A DNA stretch of 18,736 nucleotides from an uncultured Bacilli bacterium (GCA_934101445.1 CAKORQ010000007.1:1-18736); one strand, 5' to 3'. Positions 6,454 through 14,866 are shown, counted from the stretch's first letter. Translations and numbers: made by a program. Notes: a model not told the origin generated them from the sequence alone.

Positions 6454-7548
6454 ATGCGAATAGTTAATCTAAAGTTACTTAATTTTAGAAACTATAATCA
6501 TTTAACTTTATCATTTTCGCCAAACATTAATGTTATATATGGTAAGAATGGTAGTGGCAAGACTAATTTAATTGAAGCAATATATGTCTTAGGTTTAACA
6601 AAGTCTTTTCGATCTAGTACAGATAAAGTATTAGTAATGAAAGATAAAAACCTAACAAAAATATCGGGGGTAGTTTTTGATAATATAAATAAAGAGTATC
6701 AGCTTACTATTTCTGGTGATGGCAAAGTTGCGAAAATTGATAGTCATCGGCAGAAGAAGTTAAGTGATTATATAGCAAGGATAAATATTGTGTTATTTCA
6801 TCCTGATAGTTTAAAAGTGATTAAAGACTCACCTAGTATAAGAAGAGAAAATCTTAATATTGATATGGCGCAGTTTGATAATGAATTTGTTAATTTATTA
6901 AATGATTATGATAAGGTTTTGAAGCAAAGAAATGCGTATCTTAAAGTAATGTATGCCAATGCTAGTAAATCTCAGGTATATTTAGATATTTTGACAGATA
7001 AGTTAATAGATTGTGGACTAAAGATATATGAAAAGAGAAAAATATTTATTGAAATGATTAATAAATATATAAGTGATTTCTATAGTAAAATAAGTGGTAT
7101 TGGTACTTTAAGAATTAAATACCAGTCAGATTTAAAGGATAAAAATCAAGAACAGTTAAAAAAGATGTATAATGGGCTTAAAAATAAAGATATGCTTCTT
7201 GGTAATACAACTTTAGGTGTTCATAAAGATGATTATTCATTTTGTTTCGATAGTGAATCTTTAAAAGATTATGCTTCACAGGGTCAACAAAAAAATGCAA
7301 TTATTGCTTATAAACTTTCTTTAGTAGAGATGTTTAAAGTTGAACGAAATATTAAACCTATTTTGATATTAGATGACTTATTTAGTGAGTTGGATAATGA
7401 AAAAATTAATAATATTTTAGAAGTAATTGATAAGGATTTACAAATATTTATTACTGTTACTGATTTAAATAAATTACCAAATGATATAAAAAATAGAAAT
7501 AATAAAATTTTTGATTGTGCTTTTGGTGATATAAGGGAGGATATATGA
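6454..7548 (+). CDS. recF: DNA replication and repair protein RecF
   Basis: RecF is an SMC-like ATPase that, with RecO and RecR, loads RecA at gaps in single-stranded DNA. The 364-residue protein has Walker A GKNGSGKTN at 30-38, the RecF-typical FHPDSL at 115-120, the ABC-type signature ASQGQQKN at 274-281, and Walker B ILILDD at 303-308 followed by LFSELD. Length is normal. An AAAGAGG ribosome-binding site stands about 10 bases before the ATG. Its TGA stop overlaps the gyrB ATG by four bases, so recF and gyrB are translationally linked, as in other Bacilli. RecR, its partner, is encoded about 8 kb to the right. Confidence 0.95.
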   Translation: MRIVNLKLLNFRNYNHLTLSFSPNINVIYGKNGSGKTNLIEAIYVLGLTKSFRSSTDKVLVMKDKNLTKISGVVFDNINKEYQLTISGDGKVAKIDSHRQKKLSDYIARINIVLFHPDSLKVIKDSPSIRRENLNIDMAQFDNEFVNLLNDYDKVLKQRNAYLKVMYANASKSQVYLDILTDKLIDCGLKIYEKRKIFIEMINKYISDFYSKISGIGTLRIKYQSDLKDKNQEQLKKMYNGLKNKDMLLGNTTLGVHKDDYSFCFDSESLKDYASQGQQKNAIIAYKLSLVEMFKVERNIKPILILDDLFSELDNEKINNILEVIDKDLQIFITVTDLNKLPNDIKNRNNKIFDCAFGDIREDI

Positions 7549-9473
7549 GAGAATTAGGACATCAAGATTATAATGATAGTGATATTCAAGTTTTAGAAGG
7601 GTTAGAGGCTGTTCGTAAGCGACCTGGTATGTATATTGGTACAACTGGTGAGGCTGGACTTCATCATTTAGTTTGGGAAATTGTTGATAATGCCGTAGAT
7701 GAGGCTTTGGCCGGGTATTGTGATGATATTGAAGTAATTGTAGAAAAGGGAAATATTATTACAGTTCGTGATGATGGTCGTGGTATTCCTACTGGTATTA
7801 ATAAAAAGACTGGTTTATCCACAGTTGAAACAATTTTTACCGTATTACACGCTGGTGGTAAGTTTGGCGGTGGCGGATATAAAGTATCTGGTGGTTTGCA
7901 TGGTGTTGGAGCATCGGTTGTTAACGCTTTATCCACATGGCTTGAAGTTACTGTTTATCGTGATGGACATATTTATTATCAAAAATTTGAAAATGGCGGT
8001 CATTCAGTAGAACCATTAAAGATTATAGGAGATTGCGATATTAATCGTACCGGGTCAACTGTAAGATTTAAGGCTGATCCAGAAATATTTAGGGAAACAA
8101 CGGTTTATAACTATGCGACTTTAGCTAAGAGACTACAAGAAATTGCTTTCTTAAATAAAGGCTTAAGAATAATTCTTATGGATGATAGAGAAGACAATAA
8201 AAAGGATGAGTTTTTATATCAAGGTGGAATTATTGAATTTGTTAAGCTATTGAATAAAAATAAAACACCTTTACATGAAGATGTGATTTATGTTGAGGGT
8301 AGAGAAGATAATATTTTAATTGAAGTTGCTATGCAATACAATGATGGCTATAATGAGGCTTTATATTCTTATACTAATAATATTCATACTCATGAAGGTG
8401 GAACTCATGAAGATGGTGTTAAAAGAGCACTAACAAGAATTATTAATAATTATGCTCGTAATAATAAAATGTTAAGTGAAAAGGCTGATCCATTAACAGG
8501 TGAAGATGTTCGTGAAGGTTTAACTATGATTATTTCTTGTAAACATCCAGATCCTCAGTTTGAAGGTCAGACTAAGACTAAACTAGGTAATATGGAAGTT
8601 CGTAAGATTGCTGATGATGTATTTAGTAATGGTTTTGAAAGATATTTAATGGAAAATCCCGAAATAGCTAAGAAGATTGTTGAAAAATCATTAACAGCAT
8701 CAAGAGCTAGAATGGCTGCTAAAAAAGCAAGAGAATTACAAAGACAAACCAAGGGTGGTTTAGACTTATCTAATCAATGGGGAAAACTTACTGATTGTAC
8801 AAGTAAAAATCCTAGTGAATGTGAAATCTTTATCGTCGAGGGAGATTCAGCCGGTGGTTCTGCTATTGGTGGTAGAAATTCTAAAACGCAAGCAGTTTTA
8901 CCTTTAAGAGGAAAAATTTTAAATGTTGAAAAAGCAAGATTAGATAGAGCTCTTTCTAATGAAGAGATTAGAAGTATGATTACAGCTTTTGGTACAGGTA
9001 TTGGTGAAGATTTTGATATTTCTAAATTAAGATATGACAAAATTATTATTATGACTGATGCTGATGTCGATGGCGATCATATTAGAATTTTGCTTTTGAC
9101 TTTATTTTATCGTTTCTTTAGACCTTTGGTTGAAACTGGACATATTTATATAGCTCAACCTCCTTTATATAAGGTATCGTGGGGTAAAAATTTCCATTAT
9201 GTTCTAACTGATGCTGAACGAGATGAGTTCTTAAAGACTTTACCGGCCAATGTTAAATTTGATGTTGCGCGTAATAAGGGACTTGGTGAAATGGATCCAG
9301 AGGAATTGTGTTCAACTACCATGGATATTAACAATCGAACTTTAATTCAAGTTAAGTTAGATGAAGCGATGGAAGCAGATGGAATATTTAGTTTATTAAT
9401 GGGTGAAGAAGTAGAACCTAGAAGAAAGTTTATTGAAGAAAATGCTCATTTTGCTTCAAATTTAGATTATTAG
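7545..9473 (+). CDS. gyrB: DNA gyrase subunit B
   Basis: GyrB is the ATPase subunit of gyrase, which introduces negative supercoils ahead of replication forks. In the 642-residue protein the GHKL ATP site is seen as EIVDNAVDEA with Asn49, DDGRGIP at 76-82 and GLHGVGASV at 117-125. The TOPRIM metal-binding domain shows EGDSAGGSA at about 432 and DADVDGDHI at about 505. PPLYKV and KGLGEM follow in the tail. Length is typical for Gram-positive GyrB. AGGGAGG lies just before the ATG within the end of recF. gyrA follows after 10 bases. Adjacency to gyrA and recF favours gyrase B over ParE. Two perfect DnaA boxes (7815-7823 and 7929-7937) occur in the coding sequence. Confidence 0.97.
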   Translation: MRELGHQDYNDSDIQVLEGLEAVRKRPGMYIGTTGEAGLHHLVWEIVDNAVDEALAGYCDDIEVIVEKGNIITVRDDGRGIPTGINKKTGLSTVETIFTVLHAGGKFGGGGYKVSGGLHGVGASVVNALSTWLEVTVYRDGHIYYQKFENGGHSVEPLKIIGDCDINRTGSTVRFKADPEIFRETTVYNYATLAKRLQEIAFLNKGLRIILMDDREDNKKDEFLYQGGIIEFVKLLNKNKTPLHEDVIYVEGREDNILIEVAMQYNDGYNEALYSYTNNIHTHEGGTHEDGVKRALTRIINNYARNNKMLSEKADPLTGEDVREGLTMIISCKHPDPQFEGQTKTKLGNMEVRKIADDVFSNGFERYLMENPEIAKKIVEKSLTASRARMAAKKARELQRQTKGGLDLSNQWGKLTDCTSKNPSECEIFIVEGDSAGGSAIGGRNSKTQAVLPLRGKILNVEKARLDRALSNEEIRSMITAFGTGIGEDFDISKLRYDKIIIMTDADVDGDHIRILLLTLFYRFFRPLVETGHIYIAQPPLYKVSWGKNFHYVLTDAERDEFLKTLPANVKFDVARNKGLGEMDPEELCSTTMDINNRTLIQVKLDEAMEADGIFSLLMGEEVEPRRKFIEENAHFASNLDY

Positions 9474-9483
9474 GAGGTATATC

Positions 9484-11964
9484 GTGGATAATAGAGAATC
9501 AAAAAATGTAGTTAATGTAATGAAAGATTCCTTCATTAACTATGCAATGGATGTAATTATTGCTCGTGCATTGCCAGATTTGAGAGATGGCTTAAAACCA
9601 GTACATCGTCGTATTTTATACACAATGTATGAAGATGGTTTAACTCCTGATAAAGCATTCCGTAAGAGTGCAACAACAGTAGGAGCCGTTTTAGGTAAAT
9701 ACCATCCACATGGTGATACATCAGTTTATGACGCCATGGTAAGAATGGCTCAAGACTTTAGTTATCGTCATCCTTTAGTTGATGGTCATGGTAACTTTGG
9801 TTCAGTTGATGGATATGGTGCTGCTGCTTATCGTTATACAGAGGCTAGACTATCAAAAATTTCTTTAGAATTATTAAGAGATATTAACAAGAACACCGTA
9901 GATTTCGTTCCTAACTTTGATCAGACGAAGAAAGAGCCAGTTGTAATTCCTAGTAGATTTCCAAACATTTTAGTGAATGGTACTATGGGTATTGCTGTAG
10001 GTATGGCAACAAATATTCCTCCTCATAATTTAGGAGAAGTAATTGATGGCTGTGTTGCTTATATTGATGATAATGATATTACTGTTGAAGGATTAATGAA
10101 GTATATTAAGGGTCCTGATTTCCCAACTGGGGCTGCTATTTTAGGAAATAGAGGCATTAAACAAGCGTATGAAACCGGTCGTGGAACTATTACTATTAGG
10201 GCTCATGCTGAAATTATTGAACATAATGGTAAACAACAAATAGTATTTACTGATATTCCTTATCAAGTAACTAAGATGGAACTTCAAAAGAGAATTGCCG
10301 AACTAGTAAGAGATAAAGTTCTTGAAGGAATTACTGATTTACATGATGAGTCAACATTAACTGAAATTAAGTTAGTAGTTCATTTAAAGAAGGAAGCAAA
10401 TGCTAATGTAGTATTAAACAACTTATATAAACATACTTCTTTACAAACTACTTATGGTATTATTTTCTTAATGTTAGACCAAGGTTTACCAAAAACTTTA
10501 AATTTAAAAGAAATTATTAGTAAATATATTGATTATCAAAGAGAGGTTATTTATAGAAGAACTAAATACGACTTGGAAAAAGCCGAAAAGCGTGTTCATA
10601 TTTTAGAAGGCTATAAGATAGCGTTAGATAATCTAGATGCTGTTATTAATATAATTAGAAATGCTAAAGATGATGATACGGCTAAACATGAATTAATGAC
10701 TAGATTTAATTTAGATGATATTCAAGCGGAGTCTATATTAGAATTAAAATTAAGAAGATTAACTGGATTAGAACGCAGTAAGATAGAAGAAGAATTAAAT
10801 GACTTATTAAAGTTGATTGATGAGTTAAAAGGAATATTAGCAAGTGATGCTAAGATTTATGATATTATTAAGCAAGAATTACTTGAAATTAAAGCTAAAT
10901 ACGCTGATGAACGTCGTACAGAAATAGATATGACTGCTATTGATTATATTGATGATGAAGCGTTAATTCCTGAGGAAAATATTGTTGTAGCCTTAACAAA
11001 TAAAGGTTATATTAAGAGAACAACCAGTGATACATTTAAGTCTCAAAATCGTGGCGGTGTTGGTGTTAAAGGTATGACTACCAACGAAGAGGATTTTGTA
11101 GAACATTTAGTGGATTTATCTACACATGATTATTTATTATTCTTTACTAATAAGGGTAAGGTATATAGATTAAAAGGCTATGAAATTCCACAATTTGGCC
11201 GTCAATCTAAGGGATTACCAATAATTAATTTATTACAAATTGATAAGGATGAACGAATCAGTAGTATAATTAAAATTTCTGCAAATGACGATAAAAAGTA
11301 CTTGCTATTTGTAACAAAGTATGGTATAATTAAAAAGACAGGTTTAACACAATTTGAAAGCATACGTCAAAATGGTAAAATTGCTATTACTTTAAAAGAA
11401 AATGATGAATTAATTGCTGTTAAGAAAACAGGCGGCGAAGATATGGTTTTGATTGGTTCTAGCGAAGGTCGTATGGTTAAATTTACCGAGGACGAAATTA
11501 GAGACATGGGACGTACTGCAAGTGGAGTTAAAGGCATTGATTTAGAAAACGATGCTATTGTAGTAGGTGCTGAAGTTGTAAGCAATGATGATAATATACT
11601 ACTTGTAACCGAAAATGGTTATGGTAAGCAAACTAAAGTTGCTGACTTTAGACAAACTCGCAGAGGATCTAAAGGAGTTAAGGCGTTAAATATAACCGAT
11701 AAGAATGGGAAGATTGCTGATTTTAAAGTTATAGGCGATGCTAATGATGTAATAATTGTAACTGATTCTGGTATGATAATGAGAATGCCAATTAGTCAAA
11801 TCAGTGTTTTAGGAAGAATTACTCAAGGCGTTCGATTAATTAATTTGAGGGATGCTCAAAAAGTATCAACAATTACTTTAATTAAATCAGAAGAACAATC
11901 AGAAGAAGATTCTATAAATTCAAATGATGACACTGCTGCAGTTATCAATAATGACCAACAGTAA
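9484..11964 (+). CDS. gyrA: DNA gyrase subunit A
   Basis: GyrA cuts and rejoins DNA and wraps it on its C-terminal domain. The 826-residue protein has the breakage-reunion domain with active-site Tyr118 in RYTEARL and the quinolone region GKYHPHGDTSVYDAMVRMAQ at 71-90. The position matching E. coli Ser83 is Thr79; the one matching Asp87 is Asp83. The C-terminal blades carry repeated motifs, including RRGSKG, a GyrA-box-like sequence, within the segment that begins RQTRR, which supports GyrA over ParC. The tail is acidic and low in complexity (EEQSEEDSINSNDD). The start is GTG at 9484 with AGGAGG 7 bases upstream; the start sequence CGTGGATAA differs from a DnaA box by one base. It ends the recF-gyrB-gyrA unit. 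Confidence 0.97.
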   Translation: MDNRESKNVVNVMKDSFINYAMDVIIARALPDLRDGLKPVHRRILYTMYEDGLTPDKAFRKSATTVGAVLGKYHPHGDTSVYDAMVRMAQDFSYRHPLVDGHGNFGSVDGYGAAAYRYTEARLSKISLELLRDINKNTVDFVPNFDQTKKEPVVIPSRFPNILVNGTMGIAVGMATNIPPHNLGEVIDGCVAYIDDNDITVEGLMKYIKGPDFPTGAAILGNRGIKQAYETGRGTITIRAHAEIIEHNGKQQIVFTDIPYQVTKMELQKRIAELVRDKVLEGITDLHDESTLTEIKLVVHLKKEANANVVLNNLYKHTSLQTTYGIIFLMLDQGLPKTLNLKEIISKYIDYQREVIYRRTKYDLEKAEKRVHILEGYKIALDNLDAVINIIRNAKDDDTAKHELMTRFNLDDIQAESILELKLRRLTGLERSKIEEELNDLLKLIDELKGILASDAKIYDIIKQELLEIKAKYADERRTEIDMTAIDYIDDEALIPEENIVVALTNKGYIKRTTSDTFKSQNRGGVGVKGMTTNEEDFVEHLVDLSTHDYLLFFTNKGKVYRLKGYEIPQFGRQSKGLPIINLLQIDKDERISSIIKISANDDKKYLLFVTKYGIIKKTGLTQFESIRQNGKIAITLKENDELIAVKKTGGEDMVLIGSSEGRMVKFTEDEIRDMGRTASGVKGIDLENDAIVVGAEVVSNDDNILLVTENGYGKQTKVADFRQTRRGSKGVKALNITDKNGKIADFKVIGDANDVIIVTDSGMIMRMPISQISVLGRITQGVRLINLRDAQKVSTITLIKSEEQSEEDSINSNDDTAAVINNDQQ

Positions 11965-11984
11965 AACGAATAAAATATATAATT

Positions 11985-12018
11985 AAAAACAATGTTTCAC
12001 GTGAAACATTGTTTTTTT
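11985..12018 (+). terminator. gyrA terminator built around a parS site
   Basis: A 32-base perfect palindrome (11985-12016) with the parS site in its centre lies 20 bases after the gyrA stop and runs into seven T residues (12012-12018). As RNA this is a long hairpin with a U tail, the form of an intrinsic terminator. No other terminator for gyrA is seen before it. Confidence 0.6.
11993..12008. other. parS: parS site 1 (perfect)
   Basis: TGTTTCACGTGAAACA matches the ParB (Spo0J) binding consensus TGTTnCACGTGAAACA exactly. It is extended to a 32-base palindrome by flanking AAAAACAA and TTGTTTTT arms. Confidence 0.95.
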
Positions 12019-12031
12019 GTAGATTTTTTAA

Positions 12032-12047
12032 TGTTTCACGTGAAACA
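12032..12047. other. parS: parS site 2 (perfect)
   Basis: TGTTTCACGTGAAACA, 39 bases from site 1, start to start. Confidence 0.95.
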
Positions 12048-12138
12048 TAGGTGTTGATATATTTTAAATAATTATAAAATATTGCTACATGATAATTTAT
12101 TTTTTTAAATAATTATAAAAATCTAGTTATTATTTTAA

Positions 12139-12154
12139 TGTTTCACGTGAAACA
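12139..12154. other. parS: parS site 3 (perfect)
   Basis: TGTTTCACGTGAAACA, 107 bases from site 2, start to start. Confidence 0.95.
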
Positions 12155-12245
12155 TTGTTATTAATAAATTTTATTAACAATATTAAATTAACTTACTTAA
12201 CTACATGTTGCAGTAATTATAAAAAAAACATATTAAAAATTTTTA

Positions 12246-12261
12246 TGTTTCACGTGAAACA
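12246..12261. other. parS: parS site 4 (perfect)
   Basis: TGTTTCACGTGAAACA, again 107 bases from the previous site, start to start. Confidence 0.95.
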
Positions 12262-12404
12262 TATGTTAATATCTACCAAATTGCATTATTTTTCTACTAT
12301 ATTATTAAGAACACAAATTTTAGAAGTACTAGTTAGTCGGATTGATTATTTTTTTTAACTATATATATTTCTAAATAATTATAATTGTATGTTGAAAAAA
12401 TTAA

Positions 12405-12420
12405 TGTTTCACGTGAAACA
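12405..12420. other. parS: parS site 5 (perfect)
   Basis: TGTTTCACGTGAAACA, 159 bases from site 4, start to start. Confidence 0.95.
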
Positions 12421-12467
12421 TATAAAAATTTTATTAATCTTTAATATTGTTTTTGCAAATACAACAA

Positions 12468-12483
12468 TGTTTCACGTGAAACA
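12468..12483. other. parS: parS site 6 (perfect)
   Basis: TGTTTCACGTGAAACA, 63 bases from site 5, start to start. Flanking AACAA and TTGTT extend the symmetry beyond the core, as at site 1. Confidence 0.95.
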
Positions 12484-12490
12484 TTGTTAG

Positions 12491-12519
12491 TTGATAAGAT
12501 TATTTTAATATATTATAAT
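12491..12519 (+). promoter_or_regulatory. Promoter facing the SRP RNA and tadA
   Basis: TTGATA (12491-12496), a 17-base spacer and TATAAT (12514-12519) make a near-consensus sigma-A promoter. The start would be near 12526, just before parS site 7, so transcription would pass through that site toward the SRP RNA gene. Confidence 0.6.
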
Positions 12520-12531
12520 GTAAAAATCGTA

Positions 12532-12547
12532 TGTTTTACGTGAAACA
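12532..12547. other. parS: parS site 7 (one mismatch)
   Basis: TGTTTTACGTGAAACA differs from the consensus by C to T at position 6, which breaks the symmetry on one side. It lies 64 bases from site 6, start to start, and closes the cluster. It may bind ParB more weakly or be a decaying copy. Confidence 0.75.
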
Positions 12548-12630
12548 TCATTAGAAAAAGTTATAAACAATGTTTTGAGTTGTACAAATAACAATAAGTT
12601 ATATTATTTGGCAAAGATGCTAATTTTTGG

Positions 12631-12659
12631 TTGTATCTTTTTACAAATTATGGTAATAT
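12631..12659 (+). promoter_or_regulatory. Promoter of the SRP RNA gene
   Basis: TTGTAT (12631-12636), a 17-base spacer and TAATAT (12654-12659), with a TG one base before the -10. The predicted start near 12665 coincides with the base of the SRP RNA stem. Confidence 0.65.
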
Positions 12660-12664
12660 TAAGT

Positions 12665-12743
12665 GGTGCAATAAGTACATAGGAATCTGGTCAGGGTAGG
12701 AATACAGCAGCCATAACTATCAATGCTTATGTGCACTTTTTTT
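12665..12743 (+). ncRNA. ffs: Signal recognition particle RNA, small 4.5S-like type
   Basis: SRP RNA binds Ffh and directs nascent membrane proteins to the translocon. The domain IV signature is clear: GGTCAGG (12689-12695), GGAA in the asymmetric loop, then CAGCAGCC (12705-12712). The ends pair: GTGCA and ATAAG near 12667-12677 match CTTAT and TGCAC near 12726-12736, with one unpaired base, and a seven-T run (12737-12743) ends the gene. At about 79 bases it is the short form without the Alu domain found in B. subtilis scRNA. The position beside tadA and dnaX is conserved in Bacilli. The exact 5' end is inferred from the promoter and stem. Confidence 0.88.
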
Positions 12744-12755
12744 ATGGAGTTAAAT

Positions 12756-13172
12756 ATGGATCAATACTTTGAATTATTATATAAAATGGCCTTAAAAGCC
12801 TCTAAAAACGGCGATATTCCAGTATCGGCAATTTTGGTTAAAAATAACAAAATCATTGCTACAAGCTATAATAATAGGCATAAAAAGGGGTATGTTTTAG
12901 GTCATGCTGAGATAAATGCCATTATCAAGGCCGAAAAAAAACTAAAAGATTTTAGATTAGACGGGTATACTATGATTACTACCTTAAAACCTTGTAAAAT
13001 GTGTCAGGCGGTAATTGAAGCAGCAAGAATATCTAAGGTTTATTATATTTTAGAAGGGAAAGAAGATAAAAGTTATCCACAGGTAAAATATGAAAAATTA
13101 GATAAAATTGATGAAAAATTTATAAATAATTACTCAAAGTTATTTAATGATTTCTTTCAAAATATAAGATAA
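12756..13172 (+). CDS. tadA: tRNA adenosine(34) deaminase TadA-like protein
   Basis: TadA converts adenosine 34 of tRNA-Arg(ACG) to inosine. The 138-residue product has the zinc-deaminase motifs: HAE at 50-52, with catalytic Glu52, and PCKMC at 79-83 (P-C-x-x-C). The surrounding sequence is somewhat divergent: TLKPCKMCQAVI where TLEPCxMCxGA is usual. The gene lies directly before dnaX and after the SRP RNA, as does yaaJ/tadA in Bacillus. The ATG at 12756 has GGAG 6 bases upstream; the longer frame from 12723 would lie inside the SRP RNA gene and is rejected. A perfect DnaA box (13073-13081) lies near the end. Another nucleoside deaminase specificity cannot be excluded from motifs alone. Confidence 0.85.
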   Translation: MDQYFELLYKMALKASKNGDIPVSAILVKNNKIIATSYNNRHKKGYVLGHAEINAIIKAEKKLKDFRLDGYTMITTLKPCKMCQAVIEAARISKVYYILEGKEDKSYPQVKYEKLDKIDEKFINNYSKLFNDFFQNIR

Positions 13173-13185
13173 TTAAAATTAATTA

Positions 13186-13194
13186 TGATATAAT
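13186..13194 (+). promoter_or_regulatory. Candidate extended -10 for dnaX
   Basis: TGATATAAT is a perfect -10 (TATAAT, 13189-13194) with the upstream TG, 19 bases before the dnaX start. No -35 is visible, and the start site would leave a leader of only about 12 bases, just enough for the AAGGAG ribosome-binding site. Confidence 0.4.
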
Positions 13195-13212
13195 AAAGAG
13201 CAAGGAGTTTTT

Positions 13213-14853
13213 ATGGAATATCAAGTATTATATAGAAAATATCGACCTCATGATTTTGATTCGTTGGTAGGTCAGGAATATACAAAAAAATTATTAAAAA
13301 ATAGCGTTATAAATAATAAATTTGCTCATGCTTATATATTTACAGGCCCAAGGGGAACTGGTAAGACAAGTAGCGCTAAAATATTTGCAAAAGCTATTAA
13401 TTGTTTACATTCGGTTGACGGAAATCCGTGCAATAAGTGTCAAAATTGTGTAAACTTTGATAGCAGCCCTGATATTATTGAACTAGATGCAGCATCTAAT
13501 AATGGCGTAGATGACATAAGAGAGATAATTAATAATGTAAGATTAGCACCTAGCAGTATGAAAATAAAAGTCTATATTATAGATGAATTTCATATGTTAT
13601 CCACAAGTGCTTTTAATGCCTTACTATTAACGCTAGAGGAACCACCCAAAGATGTAGTATTTATTTTGGCAACTACAGATATTCAAAGCGTACCGATAAC
13701 GGTTTTATCCAGATGCCAAAGATTTGATTTTAAACCAATTTCCCTTCAAGATATAGAAAATAGATTAAAATTTGTATGCACTGAAGAAAAATTACATGTT
13801 ACGGATGATGCCATTAAGGAAATAGCTATGATGTCTAATGGTGGTTTAAGAGATGCTTTAAGCATTTTGGATCAAGTTGCTGGAAATGGTGAAGAAATTG
13901 ATGTTCAAAATGTAATTGCTAATTTTGGTGGCATATCTAATAAAAAGATAAATCAATTATTAAATTATTATGAAAATAATAATGTTGCTGAATTAATAGA
14001 TTATATTAATGAGATAAAAAATGATGGTATTGATATAAAGGTTTTAATAGATAAAATTATTACAAGAATAAAGAGTATACTAATTGATATTAAATTAGAT
14101 AAATATCAAGGTAATTTAAATTTTGATAATTTATATAGTTTGGTTTTTGAGTTAAATAAATTATTAACTGGGGAGCGAAATGGGGCAAATTATTATGATT
14201 TATTGGAAATAGTGTTTTTAAAGTATCTAAATTATTTCCCGGGAAATAATTTTGTGGATAAAAATTTAACAAAGTTATCTGATAGTAAAAAAGAATCTGC
14301 TGGAATTAAACCAAAAGAGGAAAAGCCCGTAATATCGGCACCTATAGCAGAAAAGCAAATTATTTCCCAAGAAAATATGTCTCAAGAAAAAAATCAAAGT
14401 TTAGATTTTGATATTGATATTAGAATAAATAATACATTTGTAAATGCTAAAAAAGAATATTTAAATAATATAAAAGTTAAATGGAATGATTTTGTTATTT
14501 ATGAAAGTAATGTAAACAAAGCTATGATTTCTTATTTAGCAGATACTAACATTGTTGCCGTATCGGATAAATATGCAATATTAATGAATAATTTAGATAT
14601 TACAAATAATTTGATTAATCAGAATATAAAAGCTTTAGAGAAAGATTTTAATTTATTTTTCAATGGTAATTATTATTTGGTGGCAATTTCGCCAAAAAAA
14701 TGGGAGCTGGAGCGAAATAAATACATAAATAATATCAAAAATGGTTATAAATATGAGATAATAAATAATGATATAATTATTAAAGAAGATAAAAGCGAGT
14801 TAGAAAAAATTGCTACTGAAATTTTCGGTAATAATTATAAGAAAGTAGAATAA
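13213..14853 (+). CDS. dnaX: DNA polymerase III subunit gamma/tau
   Basis: DnaX is the motor of the clamp loader and links polymerase to helicase. The 546-residue protein has Walker A GPRGTGKTS at 45-53, the zinc-binding cysteines C64, C73, C76 and C79, the Walker B region IIDEFHM at 122-128 (DEFH instead of DExH), and the SRC motif at 166-168. Domain III runs to about 335. A lysine-rich linker and tau-specific tail follow. At residues 340-350, in the linker just after domain III, the peptide NYFPGNNFVDK is encoded by a palindromic Noc-type site followed by a DnaA box; the same peptide occurs in HolB. AAGGAG precedes the ATG by 7 bases. ybaB follows after 13 bases. Confidence 0.96.
   Translation: MEYQVLYRKYRPHDFDSLVGQEYTKKLLKNSVINNKFAHAYIFTGPRGTGKTSSAKIFAKAINCLHSVDGNPCNKCQNCVNFDSSPDIIELDAASNNGVDDIREIINNVRLAPSSMKIKVYIIDEFHMLSTSAFNALLLTLEEPPKDVVFILATTDIQSVPITVLSRCQRFDFKPISLQDIENRLKFVCTEEKLHVTDDAIKEIAMMSNGGLRDALSILDQVAGNGEEIDVQNVIANFGGISNKKINQLLNYYENNNVAELIDYINEIKNDGIDIKVLIDKIITRIKSILIDIKLDKYQGNLNFDNLYSLVFELNKLLTGERNGANYYDLLEIVFLKYLNYFPGNNFVDKNLTKLSDSKKESAGIKPKEEKPVISAPIAEKQIISQENMSQEKNQSLDFDIDIRINNTFVNAKKEYLNNIKVKWNDFVIYESNVNKAMISYLADTNIVAVSDKYAILMNNLDITNNLINQNIKALEKDFNLFFNGNYYLVAISPKKWELERNKYINNIKNGYKYEIINNDIIIKEDKSELEKIATEIFGNNYKKVE
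14229..14252. repeat. Noc-binding-site-like palindrome, copy 1, inside dnaX
   Basis: A 24-base perfect palindrome whose centre (14234-14247) is ATTTCCCGGGAAAT, the published Noc-binding consensus of B. subtilis. It is followed at once by a perfect DnaA box on the opposite strand (TGTGGATAA, 14253-14261). In the dnaX frame it reads NYFPGNN. Binding by Noc is inferred from the sequence match. Confidence 0.85.
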
Positions 14854-14866
14854 GGAGATTTTTATT

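Noticed and set aside
12155..12358. 67-codon open frame within the parS cluster
   Set aside because: It spans parS site 4, has no ribosome-binding site and gives an unconvincing protein; it is an AT-rich chance frame.
11993..12547. Regular repeats suggesting a CRISPR array
   Set aside because: Repeats are 16-base perfect palindromes matching parS, spacing is irregular (39 to 159) and no cas genes are near.
12723..12755. Earlier start for tadA at 12723
   Set aside because: It would lie inside the SRP RNA and its terminator; ATG 12756 has a GGAG site and fits the family start.
14286..14460. A-rich runs in dnaX as a gamma-producing frameshift site
   Set aside because: The runs at about 14286 and 14449 (T AAA AAA G) are out of phase for the known A AAA AAG slip, and no downstream stem-loop was recognised.
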